A stretch of DNA of 64,000 bases from Saccharina japonica (GCA_008828725.1 MEHQ01001502.1:287870-351869); one strand, 5' to 3'; positions 1 through 12,700 are shown, numbered from the stretch's first letter. Translations and numbers: made by a program. The notes: a model not told the origin generated them from the letters alone.

Positions 1-49
1 AGCCACCCCCCACCCCCCCCTTTTTCCCCCCCCTTCCCCCCGGCCCCCC

Positions 50-555
50 CCCCCCCTATAGTATATATATTTATAGGTTGGGTTGGCGTCGGTTGGCAAC
101 GACGCTGTAAAAAGCCCTCCTGCGTGAGCTAGACAACCAGGGTCCGTTTTTTTTTGTTTTTTTTGGCGGTCACCAAAGCTGGCGGTCGAGTAGATATTTG
201 TGCGGGGTGGAGAACCGTTTGCTTCCGCACAAGGGGAATGGTCGTATCCGTGTGTTAATATGGTAAGGCGTCCCCGAGGCAGTACATAGTGTAACCCATT
301 GCTGTCTCCGGAAGTGGCCACACCAGAAATAAATTAACTCATTGAAGCTGTCGTCCATATGCAAGTCCGCCTACAAGCGGTTCTTAGAGGATGCAGTCAC
401 CCTTCCATTGCGACTCGCCAAACCTCACGGCGTTCGCGCTTGGTGCAAGCAATGTCTGCCTGGTCGTGGTGAAAACCCAAGCGCCCGTCGGCTTGTAGGG
501 ATCGAGTCTGCATGACTACGGCCGCTGCAAACATGATACACCCACCCCCCGCAAT
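50..555 (+). repeat. poly-C-tailed SINE-like element, copy 1
   Basis: About 500 bp from a C run through GGTTGGGTTGGCGTCGGTTG to the ATGATACACCCACCCCCC tail. Much the same as 6061-6585 but with many single-base gains and losses, which could be decay or uncorrected sequencing error. No convincing tRNA-like head; class uncertain. Confidence 0.7.
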
Positions 556-722
556 AATCGAAAACAACGGCACAGGCCTTGGGAGAAGATGCTCTGCTGG
601 ATGCATCTACCACCCTCTTTCTCGCCCTGGTGGAGTTGTACAATTCTGGAGGCATTTATGTTTTTCGTGCGGCCTCTGCCACTGGGGCTGCGCGGGGGGG
701 GGGGGGGGGGGGGGGGGCGTAC

Positions 723-3290
723 TCATTTGTTGCTTGCCTTAGTCATTTGACCATTGACCACGCATCCCTTTCGAGACGGAGCACCGTTCCTACTCCTAAT
801 AGAGACACCTCCAACACTTGGGCGCTCATTACGTTGTTTCCATATATTACAGAGAAACCTTTTGCTAATCTCCCCTTCCTGCTTCGCCGCCTGTGGCCAC
901 CATCTATCTCCTAAGATAGCGATCGTTTTCTCGCTACTATTTAGTGTACCAAACTGCTCCATGTCACACTCGTCTATTTTCCCCATCTCCTCCTCTAGCA
1001 CATCCCTTTCCTCCTTGTACCTTTCACATTCTCCCACTATGTGAACTCTACTCTCTATGGCTTTGCCACATGGGCACATCTGTGCCTCTACTTCCTCCTC
1101 CTCCCGGCTACTGGTATACCTCCTTCTTCTTTCTGGCAGGTCCAGGTCCCCTACACGAAATCGCAGTTTCAGCTTTTTCGCGAAGTCCATTGGGCCGTGC
1201 AGATACCTTTTCATTCCTATTCCTTCTCTCAACCCCCCGTACATCTCTAAGTGTTCTTCCCCTTCCACCTTCTTTCTCAGTGCTAGCCTTTCCCTTCTTT
1301 CTATCCTTTCTTTCACTTCTGTCTTGTATCCGCTAAATTTCTCTATGGCCAGCGTCTCTTTTTGGTTTCCTATTTCCTTCCATACTTTCTCGACTACGCT
1401 ATCCCACCTTATTCCAGCTCGCCCTTTGGTTACTTTCTCCCATACAGCTTTATCGGCTATGGCTGGCAACCTCTTATTTGGCATGTTCTTTACTTTATAT
1501 TGCCATTTCAACTTACGCACGTCTCTATTTGTCTTAAGTGGGTACATTCCCAGTTCTGCTCTCAATACTGTATTACTCGTCGTACTTGAGCATCCTAGTA
1601 CTTTTTTAGCTGCTGTCATCTGTACTGTTTCCAGCTGTTTTACGAGCTTCGCGTTCCCTTCCCATACTTCTCCTGCATATTCTAGCTTTGGTACAATCAC
1701 ATTCATCAGTATACATCTCTTAATTCTAGTGTCAAGGTGCGAGTCTGTTAGGACTGCTTCCATCTTGCCTACGTGTGCCTTACCCTTGCCTATTATTTTA
1801 TTTATGTGTGCATCCCAAGAGCAATCTTTTGAGATTTCTACGCCAAGCTACGTATACTGGTCTACGATCGGTAATTCATCTTCTCCCCACTTCCACTTAC
1901 AAGTTACCGGACTCTCCTTATCTTCGTTACATACAACTACTGCGCACTTTTTTACGTTCGCCGTCACTCTCCACTTCCTGGTGTACTCGATTGCCTTCTC
2001 TATTTGTTTCTGCAGTCCTTCGGGTGTTTCTGATATGCAAACGAAATCATCAGCAAACATCAATCCCGACACCGTATCTTCCCCCACCGTGACTCCCTGC
2101 GATGCTGCTTCTACTGCTACTATCATGTCATTAATGTATACCTTGAATAGGTTAGGTGATAGCGTACATCCCTGGGCAACTCCCTGTAGGATATCAACGT
2201 ACTTCGATATTTCCCCGTCCAACATCACAGCACTTCTCGCACATTCCGTCATCTTCTTCATCATTCTCCACATCTTTCCTCTTATCCCTATTTCCCACAA
2301 CTTTTTCCACAGCCCATTTCTCCATACTGTATCGTAGGCCTTCTGTACATCTAAAAAGAAACAGTACGTTGTTAGCCCCGCGTCTTTCCTGCCTTGGATT
2401 ATCTTACCTAATGTGTACACATGGTCGACGCAGCTACGGTTTGGCCTAAATCCTGCTTGCCCTTCGCTAATCTTTTCTTCCTTCTCCATCATTGTTCCCA
2501 TTCTATCGTTCAAAATCTTACAGAACGTTTTACCTACAGTGCTTAGTAGCGTTATTCCCCTATAGTTACCCGGGTCAGCCTTGTCTCCTTTCTTAAACAA
2601 GTTTACTACTACTCCTTCTCTCCATCTCTTAGGTGCGTACTCGTTTTTCCATATCCAGTTATACAACTTAACCATCATGGTAAGCATTCCTTCTCCCCCG
2701 TACTTCATAAATTCATTAACTATTTGGTCTGCCCCTGCTGCCTTTCTATTCTTAAGTTTAGCTACACACTTCTTAACTTCTTCTCTTGTGAACTCTCCCT
2801 GTAACCCTTCTGAACCACTGTCTTCCCTTTCTGATGCATCTACGTTCGCCTCCGCCCACGCGTTGATATCTTTCTCAAATTCTTTGTCGAACGTTTCGTT
2901 GGTTGTGGGCGTCCCTAGCTTGCGGTAATGCTCTACAAGTACTTCCCTTTTCCCCTTCGAACTACTAACCATTTTACCGTTCTGTGCTCTTAATGTAGCT
3001 ATCCCCGTATCTGCCTCTCCTGCTTGTTTGCCTAGTATCCCTTTTATCCCTACCCACATCTGCTTCATCCCGCCATCAAAGTCTTCATTCGTTTTAGTAA
3101 CTACGTCTTTCCATACCCCTTTCTTCTTCTTCTCAACCACCTTTTTTACTTTATTTCTAGCAATACCATACTCCTCCCATCCTGACGTAGTTTTGCTCGA
3201 TGCGTATCTTGCGTGTGCCTTTCTCCTTACTCCTATAGCCTCTTTTACTTCTTCATCCCACCATTTTACTGCTCTATTGCATATTATCAA
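723..3290 (-). pseudogene. LINE reverse transcriptase ORF with one in-frame stop
   Basis: About 855 codons stay open in one frame except for a single TAG at 1848-1850, where related elements have Tyr (QYT-stop-LGVEIS). Reverse-transcriptase motifs in order: GQAGFRPNRSCVDH, FLDVQKAYDTV (motif A), LQGVAQGCTLSPNLF (motif B) and LMFADDFV (motif C, catalytic Asp pair). The C-terminal part has a Cys/His knuckle (CPCGKAIESRVHIVGEC) typical of LINE ORF2 tails. The single lesion implies recent inactivation or a polymorphism. The start is unclear because the frame is entered by a deletion junction near 3300. Confidence 0.88.
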
Positions 3291-3306
3291 CTTCTTTCCT
3301 ATTACT

Positions 3307-3696
3307 TTACTTGCTTTGCTCTACGCCACTGTGTTTCTCTCCCATTCCCTTTGGGCCAGTTACTGTTTCCTGCCTCCCCTTACCTTCGTTCACCCTAGGA
3401 CTACGTCTTAGATTCGCTATTCCATTAGCTATACATACCCTCCACCCTAGTCTTCTAACCCATGCCGACACTTGTTCTGTCTCTAATCTCTGCCACTCCA
3501 TGCTCGCTTTCGGTTTAAGTGTGACTCGAAAATGCTCTCCCTCCCTTTCTACTTGTCCTAATGCAAAGCAGTATAGTCCTACTTCGTCGCACTTCCTCTT
3601 GAACTCTATTCTCGTCATGTCGCTAGGAACTCCGAATACCAGCACTACTAGTACTTTACCCTTCCAGTCTTTCTTACTCCACCTACCCTGCCTCAC
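3307..3696 (-). CDS. LINE ORF1-like fragment
   Basis: An open frame of about 129 codons immediately upstream of the RT frame, rich in Lys and Arg and containing SMEWQRLETEQVSAWVRR. Its position suggests the nucleic-acid-binding ORF1 or the N-terminal part of a longer polyprotein. It ends 17 bp before the RT frame, in a different phase. I recognise no catalytic motif. Confidence 0.5.
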   Translation of the reverse strand: MRQGRWSKKDWKGKVLVVLVFGVPSDMTRIEFKRKCDEVGLYCFALGQVEREGEHFRVTLKPKASMEWQRLETEQVSAWVRRLGWRVCIANGIANLRRSPRVNEGKGRQETVTGPKGMGEKHSGVEQSK

Positions 3697-3969
3697 CGTT
3701 TTTCTCTGAATCTCTTCCGAGACTATCTCCAGCTTGTTTTTGTTCGTGTTTGTAGTGGGAAATGTTCAAGTTACTGGGACTTCCCAATCCTAGTACTCGT
3801 TGAGGGTCTGGTGTCTTTCAGTTATTTTGCCGGCGCACCACACTAAATAGTGTTTCCAACACGGGCTCATAGCCTGGAGCCAAGTTCAACACCCTTAACA
3901 GCGGGGGGGGGGGTGGTTTTCGACAGTCCCGTCCCGTCACGGGCACGAGGCTACAGTAGTAATACAGTG

Positions 3970-4162
3970 GGTACCATGCCCGATTTAAGAGCGCCCCGTG
4001 ATAATCTCAAGCCGAAACAAGCGCTCTTAGCTACGCATTGCTCTTATCTGTAGTGGGCAATATATAGCTTTTAGTATAGGCGGGACATGCCGATTTTACC
4101 GCTCTTAAATCCCGAATGCTCTAGTGCTTTTTATCTTGGGCGCTCTTGACTCAGGGTACCGA
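3970..4162. mobile_element. small TIR element family M9
   Basis: GGGTACCATGCCCGATTTAA to GCTCTTGACTCAGGGTACC. Shares GCTCTTAGCTACGCATTGCT, TATATAGCTTTTAGTATA and GGCGCTCTT blocks with 33432-33612. Confidence 0.6.
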
Positions 4163-4457
4163 CTATATTGTGTTATTGTCAACACCAATCCTGCTCTTAT
4201 CGATGAGATACAGAAAAGGTAGTGTTCGTAATATACAGGATATACGAAGTACCACTGAGCCCCTCAGTCAGCGCTAGCGCCTTTTAAGTCACGCCCCTTA
4301 TCACCATGTATGGCCCTTAAAGTGGCCACGACCGCGTTAGAGACCAACATTGCCGGTAAAAGGGCCGATACGGCGGCATGCGCAAAAAGGGGGCGAAAGG
4401 GCGACACACGATGGTGGGTCCACATCTGGCCCTTGGGGAGCGCACTTATTGCGGTTT

Positions 4458-4640
4458 TCTAAAACAGTACGGGGCACCTAATATTAAACAGGAACTCTGG
4501 CCCAGGCTGGATTTCTTATTTGAGATAAGGTGCTTTCTACACTAATTTCAAGATAACGACTCTCAATTTTCATATTTTTCTGTAAATACCAGCCTGATTT
4601 TGTTGTTAAATAGCCTGTTTCTTATTAGATGTCCTGTACT
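4458..4640. mobile_element. MITE family M4 copy
   Basis: AACAGTACGGGGCACCTAAT to TTTCTTATTAGATGTCCTGT, with the shared interior GGATTTCTTATTTGAGA in this orientation. Confidence 0.65.
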
Positions 4641-4834
4641 GTAGCACTTTTGCCGCGTTTTTCAAAGGAGAGGGCAGGATTTTGGACCCCTTTTAAGGTA
4701 CTTGGGGGTCCCTTATAGAGGGTTGCGTCCACTTTAAAGGACGGGGTCCTGTAACGTGGAAAAAAAAACGGTGCGCAGAAATTTGAGGTTCCTCACATAC
4801 CGTTTTCAGTTTTCCCTAACCGCGGTGAATTGGC

Positions 4835-4990
4835 TGCGAACTGGCTGGCTGACTATAAGCGGCCGACTAGTTGTTAGTTGGCCAGGTATTACAGTTAATC
4901 ACGCGCGGATATTTGTGGGGTTCTACGTCTTTGTGTCTCGCCGGCTGGCGCCTTTTGTGGCTCGGATTTTTGTGTTTGTTGTTATTTTAA
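4835..4990 (+). repeat. dispersed repeat R7 copy
   Basis: GGCTGACTATAAGCGGCCGA through TTGTTAGTTGGCCAGGTATT and TCTACGTCTTTGTGTCTCGC. Similar sequence at 30850, 32395, 35908 and 43755. Confidence 0.6.
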
Positions 4991-5352
4991 TACAGTACTG
5001 GTATACTGTATTGACGATACAACAAACGAAAACAGCTGTTGCCGAGGGGCACAAAAATAAGAACCCACGACAGCCCCTACAAAATCGCAGATCCCCCTAT
5101 CCATGGTTATGGACCATATCTTGGTTCTGATGACTCTGTCCCCCCGAAAATGAACAGGATACTCATACGTCGCTACTCCCAACAAAAAACTAGCATTATC
5201 AACCAATCCCAGCTAATAAGGCGCGCCTTAATCACGGTTCTACTACACTATTCATAGTACGGGAGGGGCGAGTAATACATACAACTCTGACCAGAAATAC
5301 AAGCACCATTTCAATCACATGTTAGTATACAAAAGTTCCTTATATTGACTCA

Positions 5353-5584
5353 TCCCACGGTAGGGGCGCAGCAGATTTTTCTGAGCTCCTCACATGAGGA
5401 GCTCAATATCTCACCCGAAACATGATTTCGTAAACATTCGTTCGCGCAACCCGACCAAACCTTTCAATGCGGTAGTCCAAAAACAAACACACCAATACAA
5501 TAATAATGGTATCCGGTGGTTACTCGCGTGAGGAGCTCAGCCGGCCAGAAAATATTGAGCCATAAAGTGGCACCCCTACCGTGG
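5353..5584. mobile_element. TIR element, about 230 bp
   Basis: TCCCACGGTAGGGGCGC on the left and GCACCCCTACCGTGGGA on the right as inverted ends; inner GAGGAGCTC palindromes. No coding capacity. Confidence 0.65.
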
Positions 5585-5721
5585 GATTGCTCTATTCCGG
5601 GTCAGAGTGGTAGTAATCAGCACCAAATATGGTATATATCCATTAGGGGGGATGTATGGTGTTTTTTGGGTTCATCGTAGGCTCTGATTATTATGTATGC
5701 CCCCCCTCCAAGGCTCCCCCG

Positions 5722-6060
5722 CAAAGGCTGTCGTCCATGTGCAAGTCCGCCTCACAAGCGGTTCTTAGTAGGACGCAGCTCACCCTCCATGCGACTCGCC
5801 CAATACCTCACGGCGTTTCGCGCTTGGTGCAAGCAATGTCTGCCTGGTTGGTGAAAAACCCAACGTGCTCCGTCCTGGCATTGTAGGGATAAGAGCGTCT
5901 ATGGTCATACGACTACGGCCATGCAAGACATGAGTACACCCCCCTCTCCCCCTGGTAGGTGAAAACCCGACATACTCCGTCCCGGCATTGTAGGGATGCA
6001 AGGGTCTATGGTCATACGACTACGGCCATGCATGAAAATGAAGTACCCCCCCCCCCCCCC
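5722..6060 (+). repeat. poly-C-tailed SINE-like element, 3' fragments in tandem
   Basis: 5722-5950 carries the 3' half (GCTGTCGTCCATGTGCAAGT onwards) and ends CATGAGTACACCCCCC. A second fragment of about 100 bp repeats only the last segment and ends in a 15-base C run. Confidence 0.7.
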
Positions 6061-6590
6061 TATAAGTATGTGATATATTTATAGGTTGGGTTGGCGTCGG
6101 TTGGCAACGACGCTGTAAAACACGCCACTCGCTGCGTGAGCTAGACAACCAGGGTGCCGTTTTTTTTTGTTATTTTTTTTTGGCGGTCACCAAAGCTGGC
6201 GGTCGAGTAGATCATTTGTGCGGGGTGGAGAACCTTTGTTCCGCACAAGGGGAATGGTCGTATCACGTAGTGTTAATATGGTAAGGCGTCCGCGAGGCAG
6301 TTACATAGTAAAACCCATTGCTGTCTCCGGAAGTGGCCACGCCAGAAATTAAATTAACTCATTGAAGCTGTCGTCCATATGCAAGTCCGCCTCAGAGACG
6401 GTTCTTAGCAGGATGCAGCTCACCCTCCATGCGACTCGCCCAATACCTCACGGCGTTTCGCGCTTGGTGCAAGCAATGTCTGCCTGGTTGGTGAAAACCC
6501 AACGCGCTCCGTCCCGGCATTGTAGGGATGCGAGGGTCTATGGTCATATGACTACGGCCGTGCACAACATGAGTACACCCCCCTCCCGCG
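6061..6590 (+). repeat. poly-C-tailed SINE-like element, most complete copy
   Basis: Begins after a C run, with GGTTGGGTTGGCGTCGGTTG near 6081, and ends ACAACATGAGTACACCCCCC. The last 60 bp match the LINE 3' end (AGGGATGCG, TGGTCA.ATGACTA.GGC and ATGAGTAC in the same order). It lies just upstream of the first visible EML-like exon. Confidence 0.75.
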
Positions 6591-6636
6591 CAATAATCGA
6601 AAACAACGGCACAGGCCTTGGGAGAAGATGCGGCAG

Positions 6637-6788
6637 AAGAAGAGCAAGAAGGAGGCGTGCCGCGGGCAAAGCCTTCGGGCATCGGCCGTGTGCTAAACGG
6701 CGGGAAGCCTCTCGCGTGTGGGCACTGCAAGGGGGAGGCGAAGGGGGTGGACGGAGAGCTAAGAAGCGTCGACGTATCCCCTCAAGGG
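6637..6788 (+). CDS. EML-like gene, first visible exon (module 1)
   Basis: Open frame ending GELRSVDVSPQG directly at a GTGAGT donor (6789), phase 0. The sequence aligns by eye to the EML blade beginning GELWGLAVHP. The 5' edge is uncertain: CAG at 6634-6636 is a possible acceptor. A block of about 43 bp just upstream (to 6632) is also present at 545-592, so the exon begins where a duplicated segment ends. Earlier exons must lie upstream or have been lost. Two Cys-containing residues (ACGHC) occur before the blade. Confidence 0.65.
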
Positions 6789-9700
6789 GTGAGTGCCATA
6801 GTATCAGTATTGCCTTGATAACCAGACTCTGGGTATGTATAAATCCGATTTCTGTCCTACTTCTGAGCTTCGCCAAAGTGAGTAACAAGGACATGCTTAA
6901 TAGGAAGACCTGCCAGTATGTCTCGCCTATTCACCTTACACCTGCTTTTGGTGAGGTTGTGGCTATCTCGCAATGTGTTGGATGTTGCTCAATCTTATGG
7001 GATAATCTAGCGAGTAAGAAAAGTAAGAAAAGGAGTAAAAGTATTAAATGACTTTGATGTGAGATTAGCTACATACTACGATTCGAAAGTAAAAAATGGA
7101 GTATGAGTGGATGAGATCATTTATTTCATGACTTGAGTCAATGTGGGTTTTAGTGAAGTGAACTATTAATAGTTCAAGTTTCCATCTCCGTGGGACACGA
7201 CATGCGTCAGTAACGAGAAATTACGAAAATTCAGTTGGTTGGCTTAGTTCACTCCCAACTATCCAACTAGCCGCCCAATCCAGTGAAGACATGCCCTGCT
7301 CACAGCCCTAGTAATCACACCACGTTCCACCTTAAGCTTGTTGTTGCATTGCCTTTACGGCAATAGGTCGGATTTGGTACGCACGCGTTATGCTCAGCAT
7401 CAATGTACCGAGCCCGCCACACCAGACAAACAAAAACGGGAGTTTCTCGTGTACCAATCACTCTGCCCGGAAATGTAAGGACCGTTGGGGTAAAACTATG
7501 AATGCCAAACGGTCCTTACATTTCCGGACAGAGTGGTGCCTTAGTTAAAGGAGTTGGTAAAAACAAATGCCGCATGCAATTTATTTTCGTTGGCACACGC
7601 TATCAAAAGACAGCGTCGGAAAGTGTTGGACGTAACTTCGGTGTCATTTTGCTGTACGTAGAGACACGTAAACTATGGCCTTACCTGCTGCTATTTCCTG
7701 AAGTAGTTACGTATCGGATGCTTTTCTGGCGTTGGGGTACAATGAAACGGTTTCGTATGAAGACGTGAAGACAATACGTACAAGCACCAACAAAACAATG
7801 TTTACGCTGCTACCACCGCCAACCTGATCAGGACCAATTCGTGACGGTCGGGGACGACGGAACGGTGCGCGTATGGTCCAACGGCGAAAAGAAAACACTC
7901 AAGACTTTCAACATCGGGTGAGTCGACTTATACACAAATGGTCTGGGCCTGGGCCTGGGTCTGAGCCTGGGTCTGGGCAGTACTGTAGTTTATCGACCAT
8001 TTGCATAAGTGGAGTGCTCCGATAGGGGTAACGCCTAAAAGTTCTGAAGCTCTTCAGTGATTATAGTATAGGAGTTCCAATACATTTTGATTTTTTTCAA
8101 ATAGCTACTCGTAAGCCTTTTATGCAATCTCATGTATTAGGTATCAAACGGATCGTTAATGTTAAGAAAGCATGCGCATCGGATCCACCGTTACTGGGTA
8201 GTTCGAGAGTTGCAAGGGTTGGTGCAATGGTTGATAGCGTGAGCTTCAACGTTGATCACTCATAAGCACTCCGAAAGAACAACAACCACAGAAGCGGACA
8301 AGAGCCCTCCTGTTCGCGAAATTTACTCCCTCCTCTTCCTGTGCTTACTTCCGGCTCGAGCTTTGCCTACTTGATCTGCTGTCCTCCCTCCTTCCTTCTC
8401 ATCAAATACTCTTATTTTCTATCAATATGCATGTATTGCGTCTCTCAGCGCCAACTTCTGCTCCGCCATATAGTTTTCCTTCCGTTCTACGCCATATTTT
8501 GACGCGTGCGTGCTGCCATTGGAGTGGCACGTTTTACTTCCTAAAATATTCCTGAGTAAACGGGGCTCCTCCGAGTAAGGAAACTACCCAGTGTTTCACG
8601 GTATCGTGTCCCTCTTTTATCACAGTGTATCAACCCACACTTGGAGTGCAGTAGTTCGAGTCATTGACTATTGCATGCCATCCACCCTTACGACCTCTAT
8701 ATTATCGAAACGCATGATAATACAGCCTCCATTATTAGGGGTCTATCGCGCGTCGGAGGTGGACTCTAATTAATTAACACGTACGAGGCTCGAGTAATTT
8801 GTTCATTAATTTCCTAATTTCACCCACCAATCATCTCTTTCTTTTATGTACAATACCCATCGGCCTCTAAGAGAGGGTTCCACATACCTTTGTTTCCCTT
8901 TAACTGTTAATATTAATAGTACGAGGTACGAGGTAGGTATTTTCCACGGAATTGCTCATCAGGTTTTGACTTGCTTTTAGTACAGAACCCCTTAGGTGAC
9001 GAGCCTCATAAAACATTATCGACTATTTATGACTGGCTTTTACTGGCTGTCACTGACTATTACTGGCTACTACTGACTACTACTGACTACGCGTATTACT
9101 GACTGTTAGTGGCTGTTAGGGACTGTTAGTGACTGCTAGTGACTGCTACTGGCTTTTACTGACTGTTACTGACTATTGCTGACTATTACTGACTATTGCT
9201 GCGTACTACTGAGTATTACTGGCTATTACTGGCTATTGCTGACTGTTACTGACTATTGCTGACTATTACTGACTATTACTGACTGTTACTGACTGTTACT
9301 GCGTATTACTGAGTATTACTGTATATTGCTGACTATTCCTGACTGTTACTGACTATTGCTGACTATTACTGGCTATTACCGGCTATTACTGTCTATTGCT
9401 GACTATTCCTGACTACTATTGACTGTTACTGACTATTACTGACTATGAATGGCTATTAGCATACACTTCAACTGAGGAACTACCTTATAAGGCATGCTCC
9501 ATAATCAATTGTGTGCTCCCCCACCGTAGCATTCACGCGCCGTCGTATGCTTTCAACCTCAATTGGCCCTTCGTGCAAATGTGAGCACAGGTGTCCGGCG
9601 CTATCGGTGTGTTACTCTCCGGATGCGTCTCTCATCGCGGTGGGCTTGTCTGGGGGAGGCGTTTCTGTGCTGAAACCGTCGGAAGAAGATCTGTCTACGC

Positions 9701-12700
9701 TGGTACTGGAGAAGGTGACTAAACTCTATAATAGGCGAATGACAGCAGATCGATGTTATCCCCTTGTAGGCACTTGATTAACTTGAATGTGTATAGTACA
9801 ACGATTTTTTCCCTGTCCAATGTATTATCTTTGCCCTTCTTTCTCTTGCTCCCTCCCAGTCATAAGTCATATCCTGGGTCACATAGTAGGCTGTTCTCCC
9901 CCCCACACACACACACTACGGTACGCACCTTGCAGTTTAATTGAGAGAAAGGGTTCAGCACTTTCTTCCCTCGTCGACTCGCGCCTAATTGTGCTTACCC
10001 ACGCTATAGGCGCTCTCGGCTGTTCGTGTCTTTCGAGAAATATACACTCCATAATAAGGAGAATCGAGCCCTCGACACCAACGCTATACTCTAGAGGTAT
10101 TCGAGGTTAACCACTTATAATATAGACCACCGGGGTTACCGGCGATGGATGGTGTCGAACAACAACGTGACAATTACACCATCGTGAACACGAAGCAGCC
10201 TAACAATGTTGCTTCGTAGGGGGATGTACTACGGGTGTGCAGCCCAATACTACCCGTTCTTCTGCACGCCTCTTCCTAATAGGGGAGGGTCCATAGTAAT
10301 ACATAATAATACATAGTAATACATAGTCATACATAGTCATACATAGTGTATAATCAGAACCCACGATGGACCCAAAAAAGCATACATCCCCCCTAATATG
10401 TACACACCATGTTTGGTTATGATTATTCCGGTAACATTCCGTCGACGCATTACAGTAAGTAGTTCGTATAGTTTGGGACCAATGAGGCTTCTCTGCAGCG
10501 ATCAGCCGGAGACTCTCACCCAGGGCTACTACCCCCGCGTTGATTCGCCGGTAATCAACGCGGCACCTCGTCGCAGAGAGTAGTTACCCTGGTAAAATAA
10601 ACACTACCAATAGCCCCCCCTTCATATATAGAAGCTGGATACGATCGCACTCATCGCCTTTTTAGGTACAGTAGCCATACGTACTACAACCAAGCCAAAA
10701 GGGTTAAGCGAGAAGTAGGTGCAAGAGGGGGATTATTTAACTTTGCGCAAACTAGGTTTTCTTTTTTTCTGGCTTTCCTTGGTTTTTTTGTTCGTTCTTC
10801 TTTCTGGCAATGCTTCACTAGTTATCGAAGCTGAAGAGCACGTTGCAACATTGTCGGATGGGAAACGCAATATTAATAGTGCAATACTTGACTACAACAG
10901 GCACCGATCCTTTCGTCAAATCAGAGAGAAAAGATGACGACAATTTTCGAACATTTGATGATACATTTGTTATTAATAGTTCGAACTATAATACAACAAT
11001 GGTGCAAAGGTGTAATGGTCCCAGTGCCGGTATGCGCCAGCCAACAATAGCAGCACTATAGCGGCAACCGGCACTATACATGCACACTGCCACACTGACG
11101 AACCCATATGTGGCAAGCGATTTCACAGACACTGTATCGGGCAACCGGCACTATAGAAGGACCACGAGCGTACAAAGCAAGGGACCGCACGACACGGGCG
11201 CAGCACGACTCTCATCCCACTTTTGTGTTGCTGCGCGCTCACCCTCCATACACTCGTTGACGGTTGAGAAATCCAAACCTATCAAAGATTTCTTTGGTAT
11301 CTTTGGGTCTCGCCCTCTCGTACTCGTTGACGGTTGAGAAATTCCAAGCGTATCCAATATGTGGTCGCTATATATGGTCGCTATTTTTGGTCCCTATCTT
11401 TGGGTCTCAAAAGGGTTACCGGACGACGCCATGCATGGGGGCCATTATGTTAGGCAGTACAGCCAAACAAACACCCAAGAAACCGCGTGTGAATGACTCC
11501 GGAAGCCGAGGCGAGAGACAACATGCAAATAAATCGTAGTCGGGACGTTTGGCCGAAAGCTACCTCGTGTCTTAACTCTACGTATCACTGCCGGAAACAC
11601 AATCCTATTATAATTCCAAGTAATTTGGATCCTAATAACATGCCGTTATGAGTTTTATGAGGTGCTTATGCAGGACCTGTGTACTGCTGTAGTGCAGATT
11701 CAATCCAATATACCTCGTGTCTGACGAAGCCCTCTTTGAACATGGACTTCGGGTATTTTGTTTGTCCAATTATTTCAGGATCTCGATGCCTTCCGGGGAG
11801 CCGGTACGGACACAACCTGCGTTCGCTTTTCGCCGAGCGGCGCTACTCTGTCGGCCGCCGCTGGCAATGGCAGCCTGAAGGCGTGGGGGACGGGGGAGAG
11901 AGAGTGGGAAGAAGCAGGATCTGCTGACAACGTGGTAGGTTCCAGGATGCGGCTCGGCTTATATCCTAAAATGTCTTGTCTGTCACAGACTATACAGTAG
12001 CACACTTGGTATCTCGGATACCTGGTACCGTATAATAGTTGTCGATTCGTATAAAGGGACTCGAGCAGCAGCAGGGTAATTGTACCTGTGGTCACCTTGT
12101 GTGCGTTGGATCTTGGTTGTTCGGTCGGTGGTCTCAGCCATGGGGTCCCTGATATTGGCGCCGTGTGTATTTTAGTGTGACTCGCATCCAGAGTACATCC
12201 CCAGGTTTTTTACTACATACAGCAGTATTTGGATATGGATCTTACGCTTAACCATACTTCGCTCGCAAGAATACGTAACGTACTCTGTGCCTGGATACGT
12301 AGAGAAACAAAAACGGTTGGGATTTGGTCGTCAGCACAGCAATCAAACGCAACAAATCAACAATTTGTCGTATCTTGAATATGTTCAATATTTCGATCAC
12401 CAGTTTATTAATAGTTGGTTTATTACGTACTGTATTTTGGATCTTGAACTTTTTGTGTTACAGGAGCGGTAGTTTGGATCTTGAACTTTTTGTTTTTACC
12501 CAGACTTACACCGGTAAACACTACTGTATAGAACATACCTGCTGTTGTAGCTTAGGTACTCGCAGTACAGGAGTACAGGTACATAACCTGTGTAGAACAT
12601 AAACGCACAGGGCTTGTGGGTGAAACCGACACAAAAACACATCAACGCATCAACCAGAATGAAAACGGGTAAATATCGTAAGATTCAAACGGGTAAATAC

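Larger units (their letters stand above)
700..3770 (-). mobile_element. non-LTR retrotransposon (LINE), endonuclease apparently deleted
   Basis: A minus-strand element with an ORF1-like frame (3307-3696) and a reverse-transcriptase frame (723-3290). Its 3' end lies at about 720, where a C tail (G run at 696-717 on the + strand) follows the ATGAGTAC terminal motif. No apurinic-type endonuclease domain is found between the two frames, so an internal deletion is likely. The 5' boundary near 3770 is uncertain. It lies upstream of, and antisense to, the EML-like gene. Confidence 0.85.

Noticed and set aside
1057..2337. Plus-strand 426-codon frame
   Set aside because: Shadow of the LINE reverse-transcriptase frame on the opposite strand; Ser/Phe-rich with no family.
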